This document shows positions 8,507 to 20,388 of a stretch of DNA of 64,000 bases, in pieces (within the stretch, counting starts at the first letter, position 1; every line of letters begins with the position of its first letter). The stretch spans positions 1 to 64,000 of the forward strand of contig CACLZL010000002.1 of assembly GCA_902611405.1 (NCBI GenBank), given 5' to 3'. A program made the translations under genes and the position numbers. A model generated the notes under the pieces. That model was not told the origin of the DNA. It saw nothing but the letters and a program-made list of their open reading frames with translations, and did no database searches. The stretch comes from an uncultured Pelagibacteraceae bacterium (GTDB taxonomy: Bacteria; Pseudomonadota; Alphaproteobacteria; Pelagibacterales; Pelagibacteraceae).

Positions 8507-9414
8507 AAAATTTTATCAATTAAAAAAAGAACAAAAATTAAAAATAAATACAAAATCGAATATCCAAAAATAGATTTTGCTTTTTTTGCATCAAATTTGT
8601 TTTTTTTAAATTTATAAAGGTCGAAACATAAATAATTATAATAAATTGTCAAAATTAAAGATGGGATTAAAAAAGTTATACCTACAAAGCCAATTGCGTA
8701 AGGCAAGATAATTACAGGTAACATTGTTAAAGAATAAACAAATATGTTTAATTTTGTACTCTCAACTCCATTAGTTAAAGGAAGCATTGGAATTTTAGCT
8801 TTTTTATAATCATCAGATTTATACAAACTTAGAGCCCAAAAGTGTGAAGGAGTCCAAAAAAATATAATTAAGAAGAAAGTAATTGGTTCAGAAGTCAAAG
8901 AATTAGTAGCTATAGTCCAGCCAATAACTGGAGGCAGTGCTCCTGCAGCTCCTCCGATTACTATATTCTGCGGAGTTTTTCTTTTTAACCAAATTGTATA
9001 AACAAATACATAAAACAAAATCGTAAACAGTAACAAAGCAGCTGATATTCTATTTGAGTAAAAATCGAGCGCAATTACAGAAAAAATCGAAAGAGAAATT
9101 CCAAATACTAGTGCTTGATTTCTATTTACCTTGCCAGTCGGAATTGGTCTCAAACAAGTTCTTGTCATAAGGGCATCTAAATCTGACTCGTACCACATAT
9201 TTAAAGCCCCAGCTGCTCCTGCTCCAATTGAAACCAAAATAATTCCAATTATTGCGTCCTTTGTTGGGATTATATTGGGGGCCATTAATAAACCAACTGC
9301 ACAAGTAAATATAACCAAAGACATTACTCTTGGTTTCATTAATTTAAATAATTCAGATAAATTAAAGGCGTCTTCTTGAGATAAGTTTCTATTTTTTAAT
9401 TTAGACTTAATCAT
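8503..9414 (-). CDS. ctaB: Protoheme IX farnesyltransferase (haem O synthase)
   Basis: A 303-residue UbiA-superfamily membrane enzyme that farnesylates haem b to haem O, the precursor of haem A for cox1. The prenyl-diphosphate motif is NMWYESDLDALMTRT (about residues 72-86, with the DxxxD acidic pair), followed by RPIPTGKV. The second conserved region appears as WTPSHFWALSLYKSDDYKKAKIPMLP. About eight to nine hydrophobic helices are visible. The gene starts 33 nt downstream of cox1 and ends by overlapping the small ORF start. Confidence 0.95.
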   Translation of the reverse strand: MIKSKLKNRNLSQEDAFNLSELFKLMKPRVMSLVIFTCAVGLLMAPNIIPTKDAIIGIILVSIGAGAAGALNMWYESDLDALMTRTCLRPIPTGKVNRNQALVFGISLSIFSVIALDFYSNRISAALLLFTILFYVFVYTIWLKRKTPQNIVIGGAAGALPPVIGWTIATNSLTSEPITFFLIIFFWTPSHFWALSLYKSDDYKKAKIPMLPLTNGVESTKLNIFVYSLTMLPVIILPYAIGFVGITFLIPSLILTIYYNYLCFDLYKFKKNKFDAKKAKSIFGYSILYLFLIFVLFLIDKIL

Positions 9415-9447
9415 TAATTTAAAGTTAAAAAATCTTTTTTGCTATAC

Positions 9448-11899
<2,452 letters not shown>

Positions 11900-11960
11900 T
11901 TTTTTACCCTATATAGAGTGTCTTTAAAAAAAATACACTTTTACTTTTAGCGACAAAATA

Positions 11961-12659
11961 TCAATTAATGGCGTAATTTATGATCGATAGAGCAGAAATT
12001 ACAGCGGTTTCAGATCTCAAGATGTTTTCATTGATTTTAACAGACTGAACACCATTAAATTTGAGAATCTCTTCCCTCTCTTGCTCAGAAAAATCTCCTT
12101 CAGGCCCTATGATTACACAAGTGGGTTTAGTTGTTAACTTTGTAAGATCAATTTTTGTATTAGCAGTATTGAGGTCAGTAAATATTAAATCCATATCATT
12201 ATTTAGAAAGCTTTTTAATTTTTGAGGATCCTCAATTGATGGAACTGCTATTCTATTTGACTGTTCGGCTGCTTCTATGATTACTTTTTCCAATCTCTCT
12301 TTATTTATCTTTCTAACAATCGTTCTTTCAAAGATAATTGGTAAAAACTTGGTTACACCAAGCTCTGTAGCTTTTTGGATCATGAAATTAAAGTAATTTG
12401 ATTTAATTGGAGAGAACGCTAGCCAGAGATCTTTGATATTTTCTTTGTGTCTTAATTGTTTCGTAACATTAAATTCAATTATGCTTTTTGTGATATTTGA
12501 GATTTTCGCTTCCCATTCACCACTGCTATTAAAAAGAGAAAAAACTTCTTTTTCTTTAAGTCTCATAACTTTTAAAACATAGTGAGATTGAGATTTATCA
12601 AGTTTGTCAGTCAAATTAAGAGATAAACTTTTTGAATAAAATAATCTAATGTTACGCAT
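11961..12659 (-). CDS. rsmE: 16S rRNA (uracil1498-N3)-methyltransferase RsmE
   Basis: A 232-residue SPOUT-fold methyltransferase that modifies U1498 of 16S rRNA. The SAM-binding trefoil knot is shown by IGPEGDFSEQEREEI (about residues 184-198) and the C-terminal LRSETAVISALSIINY. The N-terminal PUA-like region contains HYVLKVMRLK. The family length is about 240. It is divergent from the HAD gene at 12676 with only 16 nt between start codons, so its promoter must overlap the neighbour's coding sequence. It may form the upstream end of the cox transcript. Confidence 0.93.
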   Translation of the reverse strand: MRNIRLFYSKSLSLNLTDKLDKSQSHYVLKVMRLKEKEVFSLFNSSGEWEAKISNITKSIIEFNVTKQLRHKENIKDLWLAFSPIKSNYFNFMIQKATELGVTKFLPIIFERTIVRKINKERLEKVIIEAAEQSNRIAVPSIEDPQKLKSFLNNDMDLIFTDLNTANTKIDLTKLTTKPTCVIIGPEGDFSEQEREEILKFNGVQSVKINENILRSETAVISALSIINYAIN

Positions 12660-12675
12660 ATTGATAAGTTAGTTT

Positions 12676-13338
12676 ATGAAAAATATTAAAGCAATAATTT
12701 TTGATGCTTACGGTACTTTATTTGATGTCAACTCAGCTGCTGAAAAATGTAAAGATAAAATAGGTGATAACTGGGAAGATTTCTCCAATTATTGGAGAAC
12801 AACACAATTAGAATATACTTGGCTGAGAAGTTTAATGAAACGTCATAAGGATTTTTGGCAAGTGACAGAGGACAGTTTGGATAAATCAATGAAAACTTAT
12901 GAGATAGACTCTTCTATGAGAAATGAATTATTAAACCTTTATAAAATTCTATCACCATTTAAAGAAGTGCCTGAAGTTTTAAAATCATTAAAAGATAAAA
13001 ATTTAAAACTTTCCGTTCTTTCAAATGGTACACCTTCCCTTCTTAATGAATTGATTAAGAGCAATAATTTAGAAAATATTTTTGATGATATTTTTTCAAT
13101 TGAAGAGGTTGGAGTTTATAAACCAGACTCTAAAGTTTACGATATACCAATTAAAAAATATAATATTAAAAAAAATGAAGTTGCTTTTTTAAGTGCTAAC
13201 ACTTGGGATATATCTGGTGGTGGGAATTATGGTTATAATTCTATTTGGGTTAATAGAAATAATAATACTTTTGATAATCTAGATTTTGTACCAAAACATC
13301 AAATTAAAGATCTTAGTAAGTTACTTGATATAATATAA
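12676..13338 (+). CDS. Haloacid dehalogenase type II-like hydrolase
   Basis: A 220-residue HAD-superfamily protein. Motif I is IIFDAYGTLFD (D10 nucleophile region), motif II LSVLSNGTP, motif III lysine in YKPDSKVY, and motif IV is replaced by the type II pattern FLSANTWDISGGGNYG. The SANxWD segment is characteristic of (S)-2-haloacid dehalogenases, which hydrolyse 2-chloroacids to 2-hydroxyacids. The natural substrate in this organism cannot be read from sequence; many relatives act on other small acids. It heads a + strand run with pirin and quinone oxidoreductase genes, 20 nt upstream of pirin. Confidence 0.85.
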   Translation: MKNIKAIIFDAYGTLFDVNSAAEKCKDKIGDNWEDFSNYWRTTQLEYTWLRSLMKRHKDFWQVTEDSLDKSMKTYEIDSSMRNELLNLYKILSPFKEVPEVLKSLKDKNLKLSVLSNGTPSLLNELIKSNNLENIFDDIFSIEEVGVYKPDSKVYDIPIKKYNIKKNEVAFLSANTWDISGGGNYGYNSIWVNRNNNTFDNLDFVPKHQIKDLSKLLDII

Positions 13339-13358
13339 ATAATTCTTATTTATGAAAT

Positions 13359-14195
13359 ATGAAAAATATTGAAGTTAGTAGAATTATTGATCCTATTCCA
13401 GCTTCTGACGGTGCTGGAGTTAAATTAAAAAGAAGTATTGGTGTTGAGCCAAATTATTTTGATCCTTTCTTAATGCTTGATGAATTTGGATCAGAAAATA
13501 GTGAGGATTATATTGCGGGTTTCCCACCCCACCCTCATAGAGGAATTGAAACAGTGACTTATATGTTGGCTGGAGATTTTGAACATAAAGATAGTACAGG
13601 TGGTGAAGGTAGAATGACTGCGGGAGATGTTCAATGGATGAAAACAGGAAGTGGGATCATTCATTCAGAAATGCCTGCTATGAAAGAAGGAAGACTTCAT
13701 GGTTTTCAATTATGGATTAACATGCCTGCTAAATTAAAAATGAGTAAGCCTGAATATCTTTATATTGATGCTGATAAAATGAGTGTTCATAAAGATGATG
13801 AGAAACAAGTAAAAGTTATTGCCGGTAAATTCGAGAATGCTGAAGGACCAGTAAAAGGTCATAACGTTGAACCGGTTTATTTTGATGTTGAACTCAACAA
13901 AGGTAAAGAATTTAATTTTAAATTACCATCTACCCACAATACTTTTGTTTATTTAATTAGTGGTGAAATTGAAATTGGAAAAGATAAACACAATCAAGTT
14001 ATAGACAGTACTTTAATATTATTAACTAAAGGTGAAGATTTAAGTGTTAAAGCAAAATCAAATGCTAAGTTTTTAGTGATTTCGGGTAAACCAATAAATG
14101 AGGAAATAGCTAGAGGCGGACCATTTGTTATGAATACTAAAGCAGAAATCTTGCAAGCAGTTCAAGATTATCATAATGGTACATTTGTAAAATAA
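13359..14195 (+). CDS. Pirin-family bicupin protein
   Basis: A 278-residue protein of the pirin family, with two cupin domains. The metal ligands of the N-terminal cupin are visible in PPHPHRGIETVTYML (His pair, about residues 56-70) and SGIIHSEMP (about 92-100). The second domain contains HNTFVYLISGEIEIG. Bacterial pirins bind iron and some oxidise quercetin-like flavonols; others regulate metabolic enzymes. Which applies here is unknown. It is followed after 3 nt by a zeta-crystallin-type quinone oxidoreductase, suggesting a small redox or stress operon. Confidence 0.9.
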   Translation: MKNIEVSRIIDPIPASDGAGVKLKRSIGVEPNYFDPFLMLDEFGSENSEDYIAGFPPHPHRGIETVTYMLAGDFEHKDSTGGEGRMTAGDVQWMKTGSGIIHSEMPAMKEGRLHGFQLWINMPAKLKMSKPEYLYIDADKMSVHKDDEKQVKVIAGKFENAEGPVKGHNVEPVYFDVELNKGKEFNFKLPSTHNTFVYLISGEIEIGKDKHNQVIDSTLILLTKGEDLSVKAKSNAKFLVISGKPINEEIARGGPFVMNTKAEILQAVQDYHNGTFVK

Positions 14196-14198
14196 ATT

Positions 14199-15173
14199 AT
14201 GAAAGCTGTAGAAATAAATAAAACTGGTGGACCTGAGGTTTTAGAAGTTAAGGATATTTCTTTAGATAAACCTGGTCCTGATCAAGTAACCATTGAACAA
14301 AAAGCAATAGGTCTTAACTATATTGACACTTACCATAGATCAGGTTTGTACCCATTAAAACTCCCGATTGGTCTAGGTTTGGAGGGTGCCGGAATTATTA
14401 ATGAAGTTGGAGAAAACGTAAAAGATTTTAAAGTTGGAGATAAAATTTCTTATGCAGGCATTCCTTTAGGTTCGTACTCTTCTCACAGGAATTACCCAAC
14501 CAAGAATTTGGTAAAAGTACCAGATAGTATTGATCTTGAAATAGCTGCAACTTTAATGACAAAAGGATTAACAACTTTTTACCTTTTGCATAAAACCTAT
14601 CCAGTTAAATCAGGAGAAACAATTTTATTCCATGCGGCGGCTGGTGGTGTTGGTCAAATTTTTGGACAATGGGCAAAAAGTTTAGGTTGTACTGTTATAG
14701 GGACAGTTGGATCAGATGAAAAAATAAATATAGCAAAAGAAAATGGTTACGATCATGTAATCAATTATAATAAAGAAGATTTTGCAAAAAAAGTTTTAGA
14801 AATTACAAATGGTAGAGGTGTGCCTGTTGTATACGATGGTGTTGGTAAAGATACACTAAATGGATCAATTGAGTGTTTAGCGATAAGAGGAATGATGGTT
14901 TCATTTGGAAATGCATCTGGACCGCTATCCGATATAAATGTACCTAAAGTTATACAACCAAAAGGCCTTTATCTTGTTAGACCATCAATGCAGCAATACC
15001 TTTCAACAAGAGAAGAGCTTAATGAAGCTTCAAAAACAATGTTTGAAAAAATTAGTTCTGGAAATGTAAAAATTAAAATTTTTAAAAAGTATAAGTTAGA
15101 AGAGGTTATACAGGCTCATGAAGATCTTGAAGGAAGAAAAATTCTAGGGCCAGCTATACTGGTTCCTAATTAA
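14199..15173 (+). CDS. NADPH:quinone oxidoreductase (zeta-crystallin type, MDR family)
   Basis: A 324-residue medium-chain reductase without the zinc ligands of alcohol dehydrogenases. The NADPH-binding motif is AAAGGVGQ (about residues 148-155). The N-terminal MKAVEINKTGGPEVL and the GLNYIDTYHRSGLYP segment are standard for Qor. It should perform one-electron or two-electron reduction of quinones or enones with NADPH. The start lies 3 nt after the pirin stop. The end overlaps a convergent DUF2721 gene by 8 nt. Confidence 0.92.
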   Translation: MKAVEINKTGGPEVLEVKDISLDKPGPDQVTIEQKAIGLNYIDTYHRSGLYPLKLPIGLGLEGAGIINEVGENVKDFKVGDKISYAGIPLGSYSSHRNYPTKNLVKVPDSIDLEIAATLMTKGLTTFYLLHKTYPVKSGETILFHAAAGGVGQIFGQWAKSLGCTVIGTVGSDEKINIAKENGYDHVINYNKEDFAKKVLEITNGRGVPVVYDGVGKDTLNGSIECLAIRGMMVSFGNASGPLSDINVPKVIQPKGLYLVRPSMQQYLSTREELNEASKTMFEKISSGNVKIKIFKKYKLEEVIQAHEDLEGRKILGPAILVPN

Positions 15174-15570
15174 CATCAACATCCATATCTGACATATGGA
15201 GTTTTAAGGCATTTGTTGAAATTTGTATTTCTCTTATAAAAAATATAATTGAGACAATCATTGATAGGCAACAAGATCCAAAAATTACTCTAGCTAATAA
15301 AAACTCATCTAAATAAAGAGCAAAAACTGTCAGCATGTTAAACAAGAAACCGAAGGCTGCAAACAATATTGTCCACCTCAATAGTGTTATTCTGCCACTT
15401 AGATTTATAAACTGCTTTTTCCATTCAGGTGGAATGTGTTTTTCATAAACATGCTCATCATGAAGTTGACGAATTAAAATACTTAGAGAATGAAATCTGT
15501 TACTATAAACACCCATTAATAATGGAATTGCAGGAAACATTAGTGCTGTAACTGTGTAATCTATATTCAT
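15166..15570 (-). CDS. DUF2721-type small membrane protein
   Basis: A 134-residue protein with three hydrophobic segments (about residues 5-22, 65-88 and 95-115). A loop between the first two is charged and contains VYSNRFHSLSILIRQLHDE. That loop pattern, RxxxLxxxIR.L, and the topology match the DUF2721 family, whose function is unknown. It overlaps the convergent quinone oxidoreductase by 8 nt and is divergent from ubiA with 49 nt between starts. Confidence 0.65.
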   Translation of the reverse strand: MNIDYTVTALMFPAIPLLMGVYSNRFHSLSILIRQLHDEHVYEKHIPPEWKKQFINLSGRITLLRWTILFAAFGFLFNMLTVFALYLDEFLLARVIFGSCCLSMIVSIIFFIREIQISTNALKLHMSDMDVDVN

Positions 15571-15619
15571 ACGAATCAGTTTGATTATGAATCTAGCCTT
15601 TGTTATTTACAAGTAAATT

Positions 15620-16486
15620 ATGAACCAAATAAACTTATTTATTGAACTCACAAGATTAAAGAAACCGATTGGTTTCATGCTTTTATTTTGGCCATGTGCT
15701 TGGGGGTTGACTTTAGCTTATAATTTTAGAGATAATTTAAAAAACTATTTTTTTTTCTTAATTCTATTTTTTTTAGGTTCAATATTAATGAGATCAGCAG
15801 GATGTATAGTAAATGATATTCTAGACAAAGAATTTGATGCAAAAGTATTTCGTACAAAAAATAGACCAATTGCATCAGGCAGGGTTTCGGTAAAACTTGG
15901 CATTTTTTACTCCATTCTTCTTTGTTTTTTAGCCCTTTTAGTTTTATTAAATTTTAACCTATTCACTATTATTTTAGCTTTAGGTTCGATGCCTCTTGCA
16001 TTCACTTATCCACTTATGAAAAGATTTACATACTGGCCTCAATTATTCTTAGGTATTACTTTTAACTACGGTCTAATTCTTGGTTGGACTGCTATTAATG
16101 GCAAAGTAGAAATAGTAACTATTCTTTTCTATATAGGAGCCATATTTTGGACACTGGGATATGACACGATTTACGGATACCAAGATATTAAAGATGACGA
16201 AATAATAGGATTAAAATCGACATCAATTAAATTTAAAGGTAAAGCCAAAAAATTTTTGTATTTATGCTATACGTTTGTAATTATTTTTTTTGTTGCTGGG
16301 GGAGTTAAAATGAATTTTCACTTTAGTTATTATCTTTTAATATTAATACCTTTTATGCATTTATTTTTTTATCAAATAAAAATATTTGATTTAAAAAATC
16401 CTTCTAGTTGTCTTAATGCATTTAAAAGTAATAATTTTTTTGGACTAATAATTTTTTTAAATATTTTAATCGTAAAAATTTTATAA
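15620..16486 (+). CDS. ubiA: 4-hydroxybenzoate polyprenyltransferase
   Basis: A 288-residue UbiA-superfamily membrane enzyme that attaches the polyprenyl tail to 4-hydroxybenzoate in ubiquinone synthesis. The first prenyl-diphosphate motif is NDILDKEFD (about residues 66-74) with RPIASGRVS following. The second is YDTIYGYQDIKDDEIIGLKS (about 180-199). The N-terminal LTRLKKPIGFMLLFWPCAWG is also typical of UbiA. Its stop overlaps the next start by one base. Coupling to lipid A export and assembly genes downstream is probably just co-transcription. Confidence 0.93.
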   Translation: MNQINLFIELTRLKKPIGFMLLFWPCAWGLTLAYNFRDNLKNYFFFLILFFLGSILMRSAGCIVNDILDKEFDAKVFRTKNRPIASGRVSVKLGIFYSILLCFLALLVLLNFNLFTIILALGSMPLAFTYPLMKRFTYWPQLFLGITFNYGLILGWTAINGKVEIVTILFYIGAIFWTLGYDTIYGYQDIKDDEIIGLKSTSIKFKGKAKKFLYLCYTFVIIFFVAGGVKMNFHFSYYLLILIPFMHLFFYQIKIFDLKNPSSCLNAFKSNNFFGLIIFLNILIVKIL

Positions 16487-18222
16487 TGGATAAAACTACA
16501 ATCTATAAAAGGTTATATAAAGACTATTCTAAAAAATATTTAAATAAAATTATTCTTTCTGCTTTTTTTTCTATTCTTGTAGCAGGCAGTACCTCAGCTA
16601 TTGCTTGGCTTTTAGATCCAGCTATAGAAAAAATATTTATACAAAAAGATCAATCTTTATTAATTTTAATACCACTAATGATTATCTTTGCATTTACAAC
16701 TAAGGGCCTTTCTTTGTATTACGCAAAAGCTACAATGATTGGGGTTGGAGAGTCTATTAAGAAAAAATTACAATATGATATGGTTAATAACTTAATTGGA
16801 ACTGATACTCAGATAATAGATAAAAAACATTCAGGGAAATTTATATCAAATTTAACTTATGATGTTACACATATTACAAACTTGTTAAGCAACGCAATAT
16901 TAACCCTGTTCAAAGACTCTTTAACTCTAATTGGTTTGGTGTTTGTGATGTTTTTTCAGAATTGGAAACTTGCTCTTATTTCAATTATAATGATACCACT
17001 CGCGAGCATTGCAGCTAAGACTTTAGGTAAAAGAATTAGTAAAGTTACAACTGAGGCTCAACAAAAATCAGGTTTTTTGACTACTTACTTAGTTGAATTA
17101 TTTAAAAATCATAAACTAATAAAAATATTTCAAAAAGAAGATTTTGAAAAAAATAGAGCTGATGAATATTTGAGACAATTAAAAGAAAAGAATCAAAAAA
17201 TACAAACTGTTTTTGTTAGAATGTCTCCAATTATGGAAACTCTTACAGGTATAATGATTGCAATTTTAATATTTTATTCTGGAATATTAATTTCAAAAGG
17301 CGAACTAGATATAAATAATTTTTTCTCATTTTTGGCAGCTATGATGCTGGCTTATCAACCAGTAAGATCATTATCGACACTTAATATGGTTTTAAATCAA
17401 GGATTATCTGCTGCATCAAGGATAATTCCAATTATTGATCAAAAAAATAAGATTAATAATTCTTCAGATGCAAAAGATATAAAAATTGAAAACTCAGAAA
17501 TAGAATTTAAAGATATAAATTTTTCCTATGAAGCTGAGGGTGAACAAACATTAAATTTAATTAATCTTAAGTTTAGCGGAAAAAAAATGACTTCTTTAGT
17601 TGGTCATAGTGGATCTGGTAAATCAACAATAATGAATTTAATACCAAGATTTTATGACTCTCAGTCAGGGGATATTATTATCGATAATCAATCTATTTAT
17701 AAAACAACAATAAGCTCGCTTAGAAAAGAAATCTCAATGGTTAGTCAAGAAACAACTTTATTTGATGATACAATCAAAAATAATATTAAATATGCTAAAG
17801 AGGATGCAACAGATAAGGAAGTATTAGATGTGTCAAAGCTTTCATTCTGTGATGAATTTATTGATAAATTACCTGACAAATTTGAAACTATAATTGGAGA
17901 AAACGGAGTTAGGTTATCTGGTGGAGAAAAACAGAGGTTATCAATTGCTCGAGCTATGTTAAAAAAAAGTTCAATCATATTATTAGATGAAGCAACATCT
18001 GCATTAGACTCTGAGACTGAAGCAAAAATTCAAGAAGCTTTAAAAGTTTTAACAAAAGATAAAACAACAATTGTAATTGCACATCGTTTATCTACAATTT
18101 TAAATTCTAGTAATATTTACGTGATCGACTCTGGAAAAGTAGTGGGATCTGGCAATCATGAAGAGCTTTTAAGAAAATCAGAATTATATAAACATTTCTA
18201 TGAACAACAAATTCAAAAATAA
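16486..18222 (+). CDS. ABC exporter, MsbA-like lipid A flippase
   Basis: A 578-residue half-transporter with an N-terminal six-helix domain (about residues 20-310) fused to an ATPase domain. The ATPase motifs are Walker A GHSGSGKST (about 374-382), Q-loop SQETTLFDD, signature LSGGEKQR and Walker B IILLDEATSALD. MsbA-type proteins flip lipid A-core from the inner to the outer leaflet. The specific role is supported by the genes that follow: waaA, lpxK and a lauroyl-type acyltransferase. Sequence alone could also fit another lipid or drug exporter. Confidence 0.88.
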   Translation: MDKTTIYKRLYKDYSKKYLNKIILSAFFSILVAGSTSAIAWLLDPAIEKIFIQKDQSLLILIPLMIIFAFTTKGLSLYYAKATMIGVGESIKKKLQYDMVNNLIGTDTQIIDKKHSGKFISNLTYDVTHITNLLSNAILTLFKDSLTLIGLVFVMFFQNWKLALISIIMIPLASIAAKTLGKRISKVTTEAQQKSGFLTTYLVELFKNHKLIKIFQKEDFEKNRADEYLRQLKEKNQKIQTVFVRMSPIMETLTGIMIAILIFYSGILISKGELDINNFFSFLAAMMLAYQPVRSLSTLNMVLNQGLSAASRIIPIIDQKNKINNSSDAKDIKIENSEIEFKDINFSYEAEGEQTLNLINLKFSGKKMTSLVGHSGSGKSTIMNLIPRFYDSQSGDIIIDNQSIYKTTISSLRKEISMVSQETTLFDDTIKNNIKYAKEDATDKEVLDVSKLSFCDEFIDKLPDKFETIIGENGVRLSGGEKQRLSIARAMLKKSSIILLDEATSALDSETEAKIQEALKVLTKDKTTIVIAHRLSTILNSSNIYVIDSGKVVGSGNHEELLRKSELYKHFYEQQIQK

Positions 18223-18224
18223 TT

Positions 18225-19475
18225 ATGTTTTTATTTTATCAGATAATTGTTTCGATATTATTGATAGCCTCTCCATTAATAATTGTCTTTAGAATTTTAA
18301 AACAAAAAGAAGATAAAAGACGATTTATAGAAAAATTTGTTTTTCCAACTAAGAAAAGGAGAAATGGTAATCTAATTTGGTTTCATGGCGCAAGTGTTGG
18401 GGAAATATTAAGTATTATTCCATTAATTAAAAATTACGAAAAAAATAAATTAATTAGCCAAATTTTAATTACTTCTAGTACATTAAGTTCCTCAAAAATT
18501 TTAAAAAAGTTTAATTTTAAAAAAACTGTTCATCAATTTTATCCTATTGATCATAAAATTTTTACTAAAAAATTTATAAAAATCTGGAAACCAAATTTAG
18601 CACTTTTCGTTGAGTCTGAGATTTGGCCATGTATGTTTAAAGAACTTGAAAATAAAAAAATTCCACTGGTTTTATTAAATGCAAGATTGACTTTAAAAAC
18701 TCAAAAAAGATGGATGAAAATTGAAAATTTTACAAAATCTATTTTTGATAAAGTGACCATTATTTACCCTCAAAATACTGAAACCCTCTCTTTTTTAAAA
18801 AAGATAAAAATAAAAAATGTTAATTTAATTGGAAATTTAAAATTTGCTGAAGATCCAAATGAAAATTTGGAAACCATTAAATCTAAATTAAAATATAAAT
18901 TCACAAAAAAAAAGGTATGGGTTGCATCTAGCACTCATAATAATGAAGAAATATTCTGTGTGAAAGCACATATTGAACTAAAGAAAAAGATTAAAAATTT
19001 AATAACTATAATTATTCCAAGACATATTCATCGTACTAATGAGATAGTTAATAAAATTGAAAATCTAGGTTTAAAAGTAACTCGACATAGTTCATCAATT
19101 AAAAATTTAAATGGTGTCGATATTTATATTGTAGACACTTTTGGTGAAACTAAAAAATTTCATAAACTTGCATCCTCAGTTTTTTTAGGTGGCTCTATTA
19201 TTAATAGAGGTGGTCAAAATCCTCTTGAAGCTGCAAGGTTTGGCGCCAAAATATTACATGGTCCTAATACAGACAATTTTAAAGATGTATATAAATTTCT
19301 TAAATTATTTAAAATTTCAAAAAAAATAAATACACCAAAGCAGTTAGCTTCCTCAATAATATTCAAAAAAAATAAAAATTCGGGAACCAAAATTAAAAAT
19401 ATAGGAGATAAAATTCTTAAAAAAACTATAAGAGAATTAGATAATTTATTTAATAATGAAATTAAAAAAACCTAA
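18225..19475 (+). CDS. waaA: 3-deoxy-D-manno-octulosonic acid transferase (Kdo transferase)
   Basis: A 416-residue GT-B glycosyltransferase that adds Kdo to lipid IVA. Family marks are the N-terminal membrane anchor, WFHGASVGEI (about residues 53-62, with the catalytic Glu), ESEIWPCMF, and IPRHIHRTNEI. The donor-binding GGSIINRGGQNPLEAARFG segment occurs near 330. The gene overlaps lpxK by 20 nt. It is strongly Lys-rich, like the other envelope genes here. Confidence 0.93.
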   Translation: MFLFYQIIVSILLIASPLIIVFRILKQKEDKRRFIEKFVFPTKKRRNGNLIWFHGASVGEILSIIPLIKNYEKNKLISQILITSSTLSSSKILKKFNFKKTVHQFYPIDHKIFTKKFIKIWKPNLALFVESEIWPCMFKELENKKIPLVLLNARLTLKTQKRWMKIENFTKSIFDKVTIIYPQNTETLSFLKKIKIKNVNLIGNLKFAEDPNENLETIKSKLKYKFTKKKVWVASSTHNNEEIFCVKAHIELKKKIKNLITIIIPRHIHRTNEIVNKIENLGLKVTRHSSSIKNLNGVDIYIVDTFGETKKFHKLASSVFLGGSIINRGGQNPLEAARFGAKILHGPNTDNFKDVYKFLKLFKISKKINTPKQLASSIIFKKNKNSGTKIKNIGDKILKKTIRELDNLFNNEIKKT

Positions 19476-20388
19476 ATTTTGGGATTTAAAAAAACCAAAT
19501 ATTTTTGCTTACATATTACTTCCAATCGCTCTTCTTATACAAGGTCTGAACTATTTGATGAGACGAAATAATTTAAATAAATTTAAGATTAAAACAATTT
19601 GTGTTGGTAATATTTATTTAGGAGGAACAGGAAAAACCTCTTTAAGTATTCAAATTAATAAAATATTCAATAAGAAAAAATTAAAGACATGTTTTATTAA
19701 AAAATTTCACAAAGATCAAACTGATGAGCAAAAACTTTTAGAAAAAGAAGGCAAACTTTTTTTAGCTGACACAAGATATGAAGCTATTCAAAGAGCAGAA
19801 AAAGAAAATTATGAAATTGCAATTCTTGATGATGGTCTACAAGATTTATCTATAAAATATGATGTTAATTTAGTTTGTTTTAATACTTTGAATTGGAAAG
19901 GTAATGGATTAACAATTCCTGCCGGTCCTTTAAGGCAAAGTATAAATACTTTAGAAAATTATAATCATGTATTTTTAAACGGTAATTTAGAAAATATAGA
20001 AAACTTAGAAAGTGATATTAAAAAAATTAATCCTAAAATAAAAATTCATCTTGGAAAGTATGAGCCAACAAATATAAATAATTTCAGTAAGACTGATAAA
20101 TATCTTGTTTTCTCTGGAATTGGAAATCATAAAACTTTTATAAAAATGCTTAAAATTTATGGATTGAATATTGTAGAAGATATAGAGTTTCCAGACCACT
20201 ATAATTATAAAAATAGTGATATGGAAAAAATTATATATACATCCAAAGAATCAAACACAAAAATATTAACTACCGAAAAAGACTTTTTTAGATTAGAAAA
20301 AAAATATTTAGATGAAATTAAATTTATTAAAGTAGAATTAAAAATTATTAATGAAAATAAATTTATTGAAACAATTTTTAAACAATGA
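19456..20388 (+). CDS. lpxK: Tetraacyldisaccharide 4'-kinase
   Basis: A 310-residue lipid A kinase. The P-loop is VGNIYLGGTGKTSL (about residues 51-64), and the family-specific AILDDGLQDLSI segment carries the catalytic Asp residues. An N-terminal hydrophobic anchor (about 16-33) is visible. The C-terminal TTEKDFFRLE matches the end of LpxK proteins. The start at 19456 lies inside the waaA 3' end, and the stop overlaps the acyltransferase start by 4 nt. It phosphorylates the 4' position of lipid A disaccharide before Kdo addition. Confidence 0.93.
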   Translation: MKLKKPKFWDLKKPNIFAYILLPIALLIQGLNYLMRRNNLNKFKIKTICVGNIYLGGTGKTSLSIQINKIFNKKKLKTCFIKKFHKDQTDEQKLLEKEGKLFLADTRYEAIQRAEKENYEIAILDDGLQDLSIKYDVNLVCFNTLNWKGNGLTIPAGPLRQSINTLENYNHVFLNGNLENIENLESDIKKINPKIKIHLGKYEPTNINNFSKTDKYLVFSGIGNHKTFIKMLKIYGLNIVEDIEFPDHYNYKNSDMEKIIYTSKESNTKILTTEKDFFRLEKKYLDEIKFIKVELKIINENKFIETIFKQ

